Source of the DNA: Brugia malayi | Lineage: Eukaryota > Nematoda > Chromadorea > Rhabditida > Onchocercidae | DNA length: 64,000 bases | Direction of reading: 5' to 3' | Assembly (NCBI RefSeq): GCF_000002995.4 | Contig: NW_025062477.1 | Coordinates: forward strand, 10,574,649 to 10,638,648 | Notes under the pieces: generated by a model | Database searches by the model: none | What the model was told of the DNA's origin: nothing | Seen by the model: only the letters and a program-made list of their open reading frames with translations | Program-made: the position numbers and the translations under genes | Part shown: positions 1 to 11,800 of the stretch, one piece after another | Position numbering within the stretch: position 1 is the stretch's first letter | How the letters are laid out: each line of letters starts with the position of its first letter

Positions 1-3000
1 TCATCTATGTAACTTATTTCTAACCAAAAAAATACGTAATATGGTCAAAGTATTGTCACATTAAACCAAATGTCTGTTCATCTACCTTCTGAAATTTTTT
101 ATTCAAAATAAAACTTCTAAGGTGCTAAATACTTACTAGAATTAATGATAACTGAGGGTGAAGCAACAAGTTCGAAAATACATGAAAGTGTATTTGCACG
201 TTTCGTCTCAAGTTATAAAAGATATTCTATGAATCACAATATGCCAATTTATTGTAAATTATAAAATAGTTTTCATTAAACCAATTGATAGGTCTTTTCG
301 ATTAGAGAGCACATTCCAAATCTCAGAGAGACCCCAAAAATATTTATAAATATGAACAAATATTTCTTTCTGAAAGTCTGAAATAGCCTACTTCAGCGTA
401 TATTTTAAAACAGCCAATTGATAGGCCGGCATTCTGCCGTCATCAAATTAAAATATTTAGGTACCAATTAAAAGATCACTTTAATTTTCATAAAATTATA
501 TAATGCAGTGAAAGAAGTCCTAGACACCAAACGGCAAAAGCACTGACAATAAATAATAGTATGAAGTGAGACCGGAAAAAATAACGAAAGGGAGAATCAT
601 ATTGAAAAATTAATTAATAATTTGAAAAAAAAAATATTTTTGTTACCAGGAATTCCTCGGCAAAAAATTCTTCTATGGTTTTTATGCACTACCAACGATA
701 AAACTTGAAAATGATTAGGAAATTAAAGTTAATAACATGTAGTCAAAATGTAAAACAAATGCTAAATATCCGTTCTACAACCAATCTTTCATTACAAAGT
801 TTACGACAGTTTAACTAATTAATCGAAGTGATTTTGTAACATGTCGAAACAATTTGTAACCAATCTATAAGACGGAAATTTTATGGAATAAAGATTGTTA
901 TTCCTAACATCAATGATTATTCCATTTAAAATTGTGTCATAAATAATTATATAACTTTATCTTCCAAACTAAACTGCAACTAATCTTGCATGCATTCTGC
1001 TTGTTCATCAGTCATCTGTAAAGTGATTTGTTACAAGCCAATGTCCACTATATAACCTGTTGTCTCGGCTTAATACTCCTCTACAACCTACTGTTCTCTA
1101 TCGAACGACAATCTGAAGCAGTCCCAAGCAAATTTCTAATACGACCGACTACCCATGACTCTAGTTTACGTCTATCAGTTAGCTACAGTTACTTCATCGT
1201 TGAACAAAATAAAATCTCCCGCCATGTCTCTTGCAAATACTTTGGTCAAATGCTCATATCTCCAAAGAATTTTGATTTCATGATTTTATTTTAAAATGAC
1301 CCTGTATTATTTCAAGTTGTTTCAGAACATGATCATCATTCCTTGGTGATGAACGCGAACTCTGAGAATGTTTTTGATTTGTAGATTTTTTCTTTTACGG
1401 AAAAAAGAGCTATCATCACAATTAGACTCAGCTAATACAGAGTCCGATCATCGCTTCCATCGACTCATTACAATGTCAACATTTCACTTTCATTCTCTTA
1501 CTCATCATATCTTGCGAGCGAACCCAATCTGGATGCCTTTCCCTTACCCATCATATCTCGAGGACATATAACGCTGCAATTTACATTTGGCCAAATACCT
1601 TCACTTGCATTGGGCATCTGTCAGGAATTAAATTTATTTGCATGAAAAAACACCATAAGTGATTAACCAAACAATGTGCTTGCAAAATTTGTTTCATAAA
1701 GTAATTTGAGTTCTCATCTAAGAGAATATTAGAGGCAGTCAGTATAATTCGATAACCTTTTGTCTCACAATGATGAAAGTAAGGACATACAGCACTCACT
1801 CGATGTACATTAGCCATCAACAAGTGAAAGACCGAAGGAATGTAGAAGCAACTGAGAGAGACAAAGGGAGCAATTATTCCAGAGAGAAAACGATAACGAA
1901 GAAAGAGAGAAGAAGGGGCGAAAACTTGCCTGACACACTAATAATATACGATTAAGTGAGGGAGGGTAAAGTGCTTAAACTAAAAAGAAAAAAAAGCAGT
2001 GAATTACAAGACGAAAAAGAAAGCATATCTATGACGGAACATTCTTTGTACAACTGAGAATTAAATTGCTGGTGGATCACTTTCTCTTCCTCTGGTCCCT
2101 CCTCTCTCTCTCCTTTGCGCATTTACCCTAACTATATATATAAGAGTGCGGAGAATGGGCGGAAGAGTGGTATACTGCGTCATCGAGTCGTATTGTCATT
2201 TCGTTTTCCTAATTAGATTAACTTTCAGAGTTCTCAGCAATTTATACTATTTCGGGAAAAATTCACTGATAAACAGACACATATGATAAACATCTAATAT
2301 AATATGATAAACAGGCATTGTCTTGATTGAGCATACGAGAAGAGATGGGTGATTGGCATTGATTGAGTCATAAAGCAGTTTACCCAGACAAAAATTAGGG
2401 AGGAAAATTAAGCAAGCAAGCGTTCTTATTAATGCGCACCAAAATGTCCTCCATTTTATATATGGCGCTAACTCAAAAGATAGAAGTGAGGTGAGAAAAA
2501 ACACCTCGGAGTGATAACGGCAACAACGATAGCATATCAGGTGATAGCATATCAATGTGGTATTATTCCAGACGGAATAAAGACGAGCCCTTGAGTGATT
2601 TGATGACTCTTCGCTTGCTAACCCATCACCTATTCCATAAGAAGCAGTAGTAAGTTACCCCACATATTTACTCCAACGAATCTCCTTACGATTAACGACC
2701 TCTCACAAAATAATGAATCAAATTATCAAATCTTCCACGACAATAGTTATTTTAACATTCAGGATCGGCAAAAAGAAGGCAGAGATTAAAATGAGTTATA
2801 TTGCTGAAAGAATGGTGCTTTAAATTACTAAATCAGAATTTTTTTTTTTTATCACATTAAAATTTTTGCTTATCTCCGGTCAATTCATTGTGAGCCGTTT
2901 TCCATTTTTGGCTGCTCTGGAAATTATGTCCACTACAGTTCGATCAGTTATTGATTAAGATGGGAAGCAGTACCTAAGAATAGACATCGGAAATAAACCA

Positions 3001-3588
3001 ATATATTTCCAGTTGTCAATTAATTGATGTCACCAAAATTTAAAATCTAAAATTTTTACAATATACAAATAATTCATTGAATATATTATTTACCACTCAC
3101 CATACAATATTTTATTAAATAAAGCAGGCAGGATTATTTGCTACTTACAGATTAAATATTTCATTATGCAGTGACATTTAATTTCACTATTCACCAGCTT
3201 CCTTTATGCAAATATTACTCCATTGTTTCAACTATTAAAATTTGTCCCATCCTTTCAAACATCGTTTCAGCTTATGTTGATCTTTTTCATAATAGCAGCG
3301 ATAGCTATGGATGTATGTCAAAAGCAATAATTATCAAATTTCAAGTGATGCGTTAATATGAAGAACTTCAATCAGTAATATTATCAGTAGGCATGTAACA
3401 TATCACTTTATTAAATGTACCAAATTGGAATCAGAATCTCATTTTTCATGATGTTATTTGGTTTATAAATTAATTATTATTACTGAAATGACAGAACACG
3501 CTACTGTGGCGCTTACTTCGGGATTCAAAAGAATATTTATGAACTATCCAGTTGGAAGTGAGGAAAGAGAAAATGTAGGGGAAAAAAT
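1..3588. other. Intergenic, no gene recognised
   Basis: AT-rich sequence with only short open frames lacking family resemblance or consistent splice structure. The one stretch that stands out is a pyrimidine-rich segment followed by a TATA-like run near 2100-2165, listed separately. I see no exon I could defend here. Confidence 0.5.
2085..2175 (+). promoter_or_regulatory. Candidate core promoter (CT tract, TATA-like box)
   Basis: A CT-rich run (about 2088-2113) is followed by a TATA-like element (ACTATATATATAAG, 2131-2144) and a GGGCGG hexamer near 2157. The GC content just downstream is higher than in the surroundings. The nearest + strand gene starts about 1.5 kb downstream, so the link to it is inference. 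Simple-sequence DNA could produce the same pattern by chance. Confidence 0.22.
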
Positions 3589-3705
3589 ATGACAAACAAT
3601 GGACAGATTAAAAACTGTTTAAACCTATGGTTTTTAATTCCAACAATCCGAAATAAAAAGCTTCCATTTGAGCATTTCTGTCATTTTACAAAATTGTGTT
3701 CCACC

Positions 3706-6644
3706 ATGTTCTTCACCGTATCTATGATAGCCATTATTTGGCTCAATCTTCTACATTGCATCGCTTCTGATAAAAATGAAACTTTCCATCTACTTAATCT
3801 CGACACCGGTGATGAAATCTTCACAAATAATAGTTATTCTAGCATCTCAGACAATTTCGATACCCTTGATTACAACAATTTTGAGCCATTGTTTGGTCCA
3901 GAATTTTCGTTTGATCCTTCGCAGTTCATTGATTTCGCTCAGTTGAGTGAAATTGAGGATATAAGCAGTAAAGAATCAAAACGCGAAGCTGATCAGATCA
4001 CAGATACTTCTTATCCTGGCTTTTCACATAGCTATGATTTCATCGGCCACACTAATTCGGAGTCATCACTTGGCTCAGATATGGATTCATACAGGAATGT
4101 GTGGAGAGAGGGTAATGGAGAAATAAAAACGAATGATGATAAAGTGCGACATCTTTCTATTAGAGGTGAGATTTTTGCTTCAAATATGCGAAAGACTAAT
4201 AAACAGCATCTTGTAATCTAAGTTATTTAGATGCTGAAAGTAGAACTTCTTCGCCACCTAATCTCAACAGCGATGACATTGTCACATATATGCACTTTCC
4301 TCATTCACAGCAAAATGCTATTCCGATCTATTTTGACCAATTTACTCTTTCCTCGGACGACACATCCGGTCAACATGGAGCTGCTGAACAGAGCAACATC
4401 GATAACCACAGGGGAAATACTGGTGGAGAATCAGAAACAGGTGATGATAAATTGTATAACGACTTTTCGTTCTATCTTTTATAGTTCATTACTTTTATCA
4501 ACAACATGACATTGATTACATAAACAATGAAGAATCGAAAACCAAAAAATCTTACCACAACGGAAAATTCATAATTATTTGCGTGAAATCTTTCCATTAG
4601 AAGTAACAGTTCTGTAATCTAATTTAAATCAAAAGTATTCAGTTGCTGAAAGTGATACTTCCTATTTACCTAAATCCAACACCAGCAACGTTATCGCCTA
4701 TATTCATTATCCTGGTTTACAAAATCCCATTCCGATCTATTTTTCCTCGGATGACACATCCAGCCAACATGGAAATGCTGAACAGAGCAACATCGACAAC
4801 AAACACTTCTCGGATGGTTTAAATATCCTAGATCACAGGGGAAATACTGATGGAAAATCAGAAGCAGGTGATGATAAATTGCATAACGACTTTTTGTTCT
4901 ATCTTTTATAGTTCTTTACTTTATCAACAACGTGAAATTGAAGATAGAATTAATAACAAATCAGAAACCAAAACTCATTTCATTTTTCAGAGGCAAAAAT
5001 AAGTGCCTTAACACGAATTTTTCAGATAAGAGAAATTATAATTGTCATTATCGCGGGTGTGCTATGATCACGAAAAATTACAACGAATATCTAATACATA
5101 AGAAAACACACGGTCAGCCATTCATCTATGAATGTAAAGAGCCCGGTTGTGGCCGAACATTCGACCATAAATCATCATTTGTCAGTCACAAGCAAACGCA
5201 TCAACCTAAACAATACGGAGATAGAGACAAACTCTTTAGCAGGAAGAACGCACTGCAATTTCATAACATGTACTACGGCTCACCTCGTTAGTTTTATAAA
5301 TTTAACTTCTAAAAATCAAAAAAATTTCCTTTGAAAAAGTTTTTTTAAAAACGTTCATTTCGATACATCGGTGACATGGTGTTATTCAGAAAATACTGCG
5401 ACATTTTTCTAATCTCAATTTGTTTTGCGTACGACAAAAGACAGACGGCAAACATTAGCAAATTATAGCAACTGATGCTCTAATATCTCGAAGATTTATC
5501 ATCTTTTTTCCTAATAAATTATTTGTCATTACTCGATTACATGAAGTTAGGAGTATAAACAGTGAAGAAAATTGAAACTGAAACTCATTTAGCTATAACA
5601 GAAAAATAATAGTCATCTATTGTGTGAGGTCCTTCCATTAGAAATAACATCACAAAGAAACAATATTAAAAGTTTTGCTTTAAACATATGAGAAGATATT
5701 TAAACAGATTCTTGTGATCTAAGTAATTTGAAATGAGATGTGTTAAGATTATTTTATGCATTTTTATGATTATTTCTCACATGGATTAATAATTGATAAG
5801 ATCAATGTCATAAGAGTTTTTCAGACAAACGAAGCTTTGAATGCCTTTATCCCGGGTGTACTATGACCACGAAAAGTCTCAACGAATATAGAGCACATGG
5901 GAAAACACACGGTCAACCATTCATCTATGAATGCAAAGTGCCCGGTTGTGGGCGGACATACGATATTGTAGGATCACTTTACAGTCACAAACAAACTCAT
6001 GAACCTCATCCCTCGTGCGAGTGCTGTGGCAAACTCTTCGCCACCAGGAAGCTACTGAATTGTCATAAGAAGTTCTGCCCAACAACACTTCGTTAGTTTG
6101 CAAATTTAGCGGAATTTTAAACAGATATGTCAGCTTGAAATAGTACCTGTGAAATGAAATTGTACTGAGTGACAATACAATGAAAAATTCTCAATTGCAC
6201 TTTTTGTTGCAACTATACTCGAAAATAAGCAACTTCTTGTGATCTAAATTATTTGAAATAGAATGTGGTAAGATTATTTCATAGGAGTGATATTTTCATG
6301 GTTTATCAGATTAATTAATTACTGCCAAACACCACAACAGAATACCAATTGCAAAAACAAATAATTTTTTAGGCGAACAAAGCTACGAATGTTATTATCC
6401 CGGGTGTGCTGTAATCGCGAAAGGTTATAACGAATATTTAGCACATAGAAAAACACACGGTCAACCCTTCATCTATGAATGCAAAGTGCCCGGTTGTGGA
6501 CAGACATTCGATTGTATACCATCATTTTGCGCTCACAAACAAACGCATCAAACTCATCTTCAGTGCGCGTACTGTGGCAAACTCTTTTCCTCTGTGACCA
6601 CACTGAAATCTCACAAGAAGTTATGCTCCAAAGCTCCTCGTTAG
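3706..6644 (+). CDS. Secretory-type C2H2 zinc-finger protein with duplicated alternative exons
   Basis: No named homologue recognised. Exon 1 (3706-4165; an in-frame upstream ATG lies at 3589) encodes a hydrophobic N-terminus (FFTVSMIAIIWLNLLHC) that looks like a signal peptide, then an acidic Ser/Asp-rich region. It ends at a phase-1 donor (AGAG|gtgag). Two homologous middle exons follow (4231-4440 and 4643-4867), then three homologous terminal exons (5026-5291, 5825-6096, 6373-6644), each with its own stop codon. Every junction is phase 1, so any middle exon can join any terminal exon in frame. Terminal exons carry fingers of the form C-x4-C-x12-H-x3-H (two per exon) plus a third C-x2-C finger in copies 2 and 3. 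Intron sequence is duplicated along with the exons, so the locus grew by tandem segmental duplication. I chose the 3706 start because it places the hydrophobic segment at the N-terminus and has a CCACC context. DNA binding is expected for the finger type, but the leader argues for secretion. The function is unknown. Confidence 0.7.
4231..4440 (+). CDS. Middle exon copy A of the zinc-finger locus
   Basis: Encodes about 70 residues beginning DAESRTSSPP with a central PIYFDQFTLSSDDTS segment. The acceptor is TTATTTAG and the donor is ACAG|gtgatgat, phase 1 at both ends. Without splicing at this donor the frame runs to a TAG about 40 bases downstream. Copy B at 4643-4867 is clearly homologous. 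No known domain. Confidence 0.65.
4643..4867 (+). CDS. Middle exon copy B of the zinc-finger locus
   Basis: A diverged duplicate of the exon at 4231-4440. It begins VAESDTSYLP, shares the PIYF, SSDDTSSQHG and DHRGNT blocks, and carries a short insertion (KHFSDGLNIL). The acceptor is TATTCAG and the donor is GCAG|gtgatgat, both phase 1. It could be used as an alternative to copy A or together with it. RNA evidence is needed to know which. Confidence 0.6.
5026..5291 (+). CDS. Terminal zinc-finger exon copy 1 (third finger degenerate)
   Basis: The acceptor TTTTTCAG gives phase 1 and the exon ends with its own TAG. Fingers 1 and 2 are intact: YNCHYRGC...HKKTH and YECKEPGCGRTF...HKQTH, both C-x4-C-x12-H-x3-H. 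The third finger keeps the KLFSRKNAL core but has lost both cysteines and the final ligand, so it should not bind zinc. An alternative acceptor at 4990 would give the wrong frame. Confidence 0.65.
5825..6096 (+). CDS. Terminal zinc-finger exon copy 2
   Basis: The acceptor TTTTTCAG is phase 1 and a TAG closes the frame. Three fingers are visible: FECLYPGC...HGKTH, YECKVPGCGRTY...HKQTH and CECCGKLFATRKL...HKKFC. The first two are C-x4-C-x12-H-x3-H and the third is a C2HC-type finger. Highly similar to the copies at 5026 and 6373. Confidence 0.65.
6373..6644 (+). CDS. Terminal zinc-finger exon copy 3
   Basis: The acceptor TTTTTTAG is phase 1 and the exon is closed by TAG. Three fingers: YECYYPGC...HRKTH, YECKVPGCGQTF...HKQTH and CAYCGKLFSSVTTL...HKKLC. 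It has the same length (272 nt) as copy 2, which suggests that copies 2 and 3 are held under similar constraint. Confidence 0.65.
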
Positions 6645-7509
6645 TTTTGCAAAGTTAATAAAATTTATGTCAGCTTGAAATAGAATGGGTGTGAAATGTA
6701 TTATGAAACACTTGTGACCACTAAATCACAATACAAAATTCATTTAAAGCACTCATTAAATGTGACATATTTCATATCGCGCACTCAATGCGCAGCAGCT
6801 GGCGTAAGAACTAACTGCTTAAAAAGATGTTAACAATATTGACAGTGCTGCTTTGTTTTTTTAATTCGTGCAGAAAAGCATATCATTCTATCCGCAAAGC
6901 CAACTGCGACGAACTTCTGATCATTTCTTTTCGCGCTATAAAACGACTAAAAAATTTCATTCCAGAAAGCAAGGCACAATCTGGACATTCTTCTCAAAAA
7001 TGAGACAGGGAAGGCGCATAGCAATCGGGCGTTTTCAAGGTATCAGAATGAAGCGACTATTTTATAATTTCATTTTATCATTAGAATTTTTCCTGTTTTA
7101 TCTTTATGTTCTTTATTTCCTATAATTTCATATAAATCGCATAAACGGATCAGTTGACTATGAAACTTAAAATTCGAAGGCAAGCATTCGAGTAAACAAA
7201 ATGCGCTCACAACTGAAATACACAATTTGTTGTGCAAAAAGCTAACGTAAAAAAGCATCATAAGTGAGAGGAAAGTATTCCTTTAATAATTTATAACAAA
7301 ATTAGGCAAAGTGGTTTTAACCAAAAAATGGCATTATAAGAAAAGAAATAAACTAGCATCTGTAATTTAATCTAAACCTTAAAGCAGAATAAATGGCGGA
7401 TATTCCGTTTAAGTGAAAAAACTTTCTAGGGTATCTGACACTAAAAAATTTTGTAAGTGAACCGTTGAAAAGTGAATGTGGAGAAACATCAAAGATTTAG
7501 GATCTCAAA
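6645..7509. other. Intergenic, nothing supported
   Basis: An 85-residue open frame at 6868-7125 has no finger pattern and no recognisable similarity. I treat it as chance or as decayed sequence downstream of the zinc-finger duplications. Confidence 0.4.
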
Positions 7510-7514
7510 AACAT

Positions 7515-8055
7515 TGTCGCGAATTATAATTTCGCGAAAACATCTGTCTAAAATAATAAATAATAATAATAATAAATAATAAAAAAAATTTAATAAAAAC
7601 TAATTAATCATTTTTAGTTTCATAATATCATAAACTAACTTCTTATAAAATTAGATTCTTAAGATTTAAAACCAATAAAAACAAATCAATCATTTTTAAA
7701 TAGTAAACAATCTTGCAATATCATAACTTATCTCTCATTAAATCAAGCTTCTTATGATTTATTACTCATGAGATATTAAATAAAATTTATTGTAAACGCT
7801 TCCAATTCTTAACGCGTATGATTTTATCTCAGACACGCCCAATCCTCACTTATATAAATTCAATTCTAATAAACAAAATTGTCGAATGCTACTCTGTTAA
7901 CTAATACCAATTCCTCCGGTCTTCTTTATTATAAATTTCTTCTCTCTTTTTATTGCTGGGTTTATTAATACTACATTTTCGAAAAATAAAGATTTATTAA
8001 TCTTTCTACTGTATTACATCTATTCGAATATCAACCAGACAAACCCTTTGCGACA
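7515..8055 (+). repeat. Left LTR (sense orientation)
   Basis: Starts TGTCGCGAATT and ends TTTGCGACA. It contains a CTTATATAAATTC promoter-like box and AATAAA motifs further on. It is followed directly by the primer-binding-site region, which fixes its orientation. Confidence 0.72.
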
Positions 8056-8357
8056 AATTTAATGGTGCCACGAGCCGGGACATATCAAGCTACATTATTG
8101 CGAGCTTTCAACCGACAAAGGAAAGGTTAGGCAATCTTCTTAAAGAAGTAAATCAACTGGAGATCAAATCTCCAGAACCAAGTATGACAATAGAAGAAAA
8201 AAAGATCTTTATGTAATAAGAAAAAGAGTATTAGAAGATAAACTTCGAAGAATCCAATTATGCGTAACTACGCTTGAATCTATCAATGATAAATGGTTCA
8301 CATATACTCAACAAATCGTCACGATGAAAAGAAGAGAAGAAGGGGAAGCAATAAATT

Positions 8358-8867
8358 TGTCGCAAAGGGTTTGTCTGGTTGATATTCGAATAGTTGTAAT
8401 ACAGTAGAAAGATTAATAAACCTTTATTTTTCGAAAATCTAGTATTAATAAACCGAGCAATAAAAAGACAGAAGAAATTTATAATAAAGAAGACCGGAGG
8501 AATTGGTATTAGTTAACAGAGTAGCATTCGACAATAATGACAATGAAGAATTTTGTTTATTAGAATTGAATTTATATAAGTGAGGATTGGGCGTGTCTGA
8601 GATAAAATCATACGCGTTAAGAATTGGAAGCGTTTACAATAAATTTTATTTAAAATCTCATGAGTAATAAATCATAAGAAGCTTGATTTAATGAGAGATA
8701 AGTTATGATATTGCAAGATTGTTTACTATTTAAAAATGATTGATTTGTTTTTATTGGTTTTAAATCTTAAGAATCTAATTTTATAAGAAGTTAGTTTATG
8801 ATAGTTTTTATTAAATTTTTTTTTATTATTTTAGATAGATGTTTTTGCAAAATTATAATTCGCGACA
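8358..8867 (-). repeat. Right LTR (inverted orientation)
   Basis: Reverse complement of the left arm, about 30 bp shorter because of indels, mostly in the A/T-rich tracts. Its outer tip GCGACA abuts the AACAT duplication. In an ordinary element this LTR would be a direct repeat, so the inversion is the anomaly. Confidence 0.72.
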
Positions 8868-8872
8868 AACAT

Positions 8873-11800
8873 CATTACTTTTCTATATGGAAGTTACTGT
8901 TTCACATATAATGCAGAAAACGACAAAATCAGCATTTATCATCAGAATCAAAAAGAACAACAAATGTCCATCCACTCCAATAAAATATGCAATTTTCTGT
9001 AACCATATCATTTGAAAAAGGTGTTTACAGTGGTGACAGTAGCGCTTCAGTAATACATCAGCAAGCTTTTAAAATATCAATTGAGAATATAATAGCTCAT
9101 TGCTCTCTAGGCCAAATTGATAGTTTTTCTCATCCTTGAAGGATATCCGCTTAGCCACACTGTGACTATTCATTTATTTTGGCTGAACAAAGAAGCATCT
9201 AAGAAATTTTTGTGGTCAGTTGATAATCTTGTTTTAAAGCTAGAATTTTTGATGTTTTATTATTATTCTCATTACTGTTTGTCACTAATTTATCATATTT
9301 ATCACGGTTGAGAGTATATTAAATTTATAATGAATAAAAATTTGTTCACCATAATAAGGCTATCATTCACTTATGCATTCAATATCTGTGAAAACCTAAA
9401 TGTGAGAAACAAAATTTCTCCTGAAAATATTTGCTCAATTAGGCGACAAATTTCCGCTTAGGTGAAAAACTTTTTCCAATTTTCCGACATTGAAAAATTA
9501 AAAAAAAAAAAATTACAAAGAATTCAAGTCTTGTTAAAAACAATTTATCTACAAAGGGAATGAAGAGAAAATGATTAAGATAAGCATACAAGTAGTAAAG
9601 GTACAAAAAAACATGCAAGTGATGAATGCATAGAAAACATGCAGAACAAATATAAGTACATGATGACCAAAATTAAAAGGCATGCAAAAAAAAAAAAACA
9701 TGCAGTTAATAAAATAGAAAAATACAACTAATCCCAAATATAAGTGAAGGTAATTTGAAAAATAAAGCATGCTGTTAATACAATTCAAAAAAGTTAATGA
9801 AATGCAGATAATAAAATATAAAAATAGAACTAATTCCCCATATAAGATAATTAAAGATAATTAAAAAAAAAGTATGCAGTTAATAAAATAGAAAAATACA
9901 ACTAATCCACCATATAAGTGAAGATTATTTTTAAAAAAAAGCATGCTGTTAATAATATTCAAAAGAGTTAATAAAATGCAGAAAAAAAAAGCATGCAGTA
10001 GTGGAAATACAAGAATGTATGCAAAAAATGAAAACGGCAAAAAAAAAATAGATAATTTCAATTGATTATTGTGATTATTGTAATTAATATTCAGTAAGAA
10101 ATCCACTAAAAAGCATGCAACTAGTAAAACTGCAAGTAACGAAGCCATAAAAAACATATACAACCAATATGCATAAAAAAGTGCATGAAGACAAGACAGT
10201 TAGTGGAAATAGAAAAATGTATGCAGAAACACAATTAACAATGGTTTGTAATTAGATAAATTGCATTCAAAAACATTCGATTAAAAAAATTGGAGAAACA
10301 CAAACACTGAAATGAATAAAAACCAAAAATAATAAATTCTGAAAAAAATTCAGAGATCAAAAAAGTTTCAAAAATTTGATAAATTAAAAAAAAATCAAGT
10401 GTTCAGGAAAATTAAAAATTCCAAAACTTTCAAAAATTTCTTAAATCTATGAACTCTATTAATTTAAAAATATACTCCAAAAATTATGGAATGAATTCAA
10501 CGATTCAATGATTTGCACCAGATTTCAGAATGGCCTATTTTTTTTTTCAAATTCCTAGTCTCTAAGTTATTTGCTTATCCTACATCTAACCTCAGTTTTC
10601 TCCATTCACTATTCAATAAGCTTAGACCAATCACAAGACCAGGTACCAACTCTTGATTCAGTTCAAGAACAAAGAAAAAAATAAAACATTATTAAATTAG
10701 TCGATTACAACATAATTTCTCAACTTAGTAATTCATTTTTCATCTTATCTTTTTTGTTCCAATTTCCTTAATTCATTTTTTGCTATTTTATTAAATCAAT
10801 TATTGAAACTGTTATCACTTTTTGACAGTTAAGTATTTAACTTATAAAGTACAACTCGATGCTTTTCCCCTTCAATTTTAACTTTTATTCTTTGCAGCAA
10901 TGTGCATTTCTGAAACAGACGCAAATCGCAATTGTTAGATCCGAAGTAAAACATTTTATACCCAAAACATATGGCAACTATGCTCCGAAAACATTCAGAA
11001 TTATTGAATTTCTTCTTTTTTATATATTACAACATATAATATGAGCTTAGGCATATATTTGTACGCATGATCTTTCACAATTCATTGCAGTTTTCGAAAA
11101 AAAAAAAATTATTTTGCAGCACTGCCATACGAGTTGCAAAAAAGAAAGTTTGAAATGATCAACATGATTTCTTTCTAAAAATAATATTTTATGCAATCCA
11201 AAAATTTTATTGTAAATTTTACTGCAATAAATTAAGCATATAAGAATTAAAAACGACCATAAAAACGAAAATTTGTCAAAAAACAAAAAATTCCAATAGA
11301 ATCTTTAGTATTAATAAAAAGATTTTTTTTTTTGCATGACAAATTTTTGTCTACATGTAAATCGTCTTGAATAATGCTTTCACTGGTGAAACAAAAACAT
11401 TCACATATTTGAAGTAAGCAATATATCTGAGTTAATACTCGAATCTTTTGCTAAAATCTGGATAAAAATTGTAACTTGGTAGTGAATTAGATTCAATTTA
11501 GAAATCAGAAAGAGTAAATAAGCGATAGCAGAAGAATCGCTGTGCAAATAGAAAAGAATGAGGAAATTGGTCAATATATAAGACTGAAAAACATTATCAG
11601 AATTTTGATCGGATCCTTACATGAAAATGATCTATTATGAAGTCTTCGCAAATTTCAGCAGCAATTTCAGCCTAAAGATTACGTAAAACTTTAACGAAAA
11701 ATCATACTAAAATAAGAATAACCGGTAAATTATAAATCAGAAATAGTAATATAAAAAGAAAAAGTATCACAATAGGCATTAAAGTATTGAGAATAGACGA

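Larger units (their letters stand above)
7515..8867 (+). mobile_element. Palindromic LTR retroelement unit (BEL/Pao-like), inverted LTRs
   Basis: Two long arms, 7515-8055 and 8358-8867, are reverse complements of each other over roughly 510-540 bp with small indels. Each arm has LTR features: TG...CA ends with TGTCGC/GCGACA inverted tips, a TATATAA box and AATAAA signals. The internal 302 bp begins a few bases after the left LTR with a TGGTGCC-type primer binding site, then a coding-like leader containing ERLGNLLKEVNQLE, reminiscent of a gag N-terminus. The whole unit sits between direct repeats AACAT (7510-7514 and 8868-8872), so it integrated as one piece. No pol is present, so it is non-autonomous. 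The BEL/Pao assignment rests on PBS style and the 5-bp duplication and is inference. Confidence 0.75.

Noticed and set aside
1028..2555. Several short frames in the first 2.5 kb
   Set aside because: None shows a domain, conserved motif or consistent exon phase; they are typical chance frames.
6868..7125. Possible fourth zinc-finger terminal exon
   Set aside because: An acceptor-like GTGCAG precedes it, but there is no Cys/His spacing and no alignment with the three finger exons.
8056..8357. Internal coding-like stretch of the LTR unit as an independent gene
   Set aside because: It begins with the primer binding site, is only about 300 bp, and is enclosed by the LTRs, so it is a retroelement leader fragment.
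6830..9490. Apparent duplication of about 0.6 kb on either side of the LTR unit (6.85-7.45 kb versus 9.1-9.5 kb)
   Set aside because: A few short similar phrases occur in the same order (ATCCGC..AGCCA, TAGAATTTTT.., CCG.TTA.GTGAAAAA), but overall similarity is too weak to claim by eye; a dot plot would decide.
9549..10163. Two hydrophobic Phe/Leu-rich frames on the - strand
   Set aside because: They coincide with the degenerate 174-bp repeat and A-rich runs; composition alone explains the apparent membrane character.
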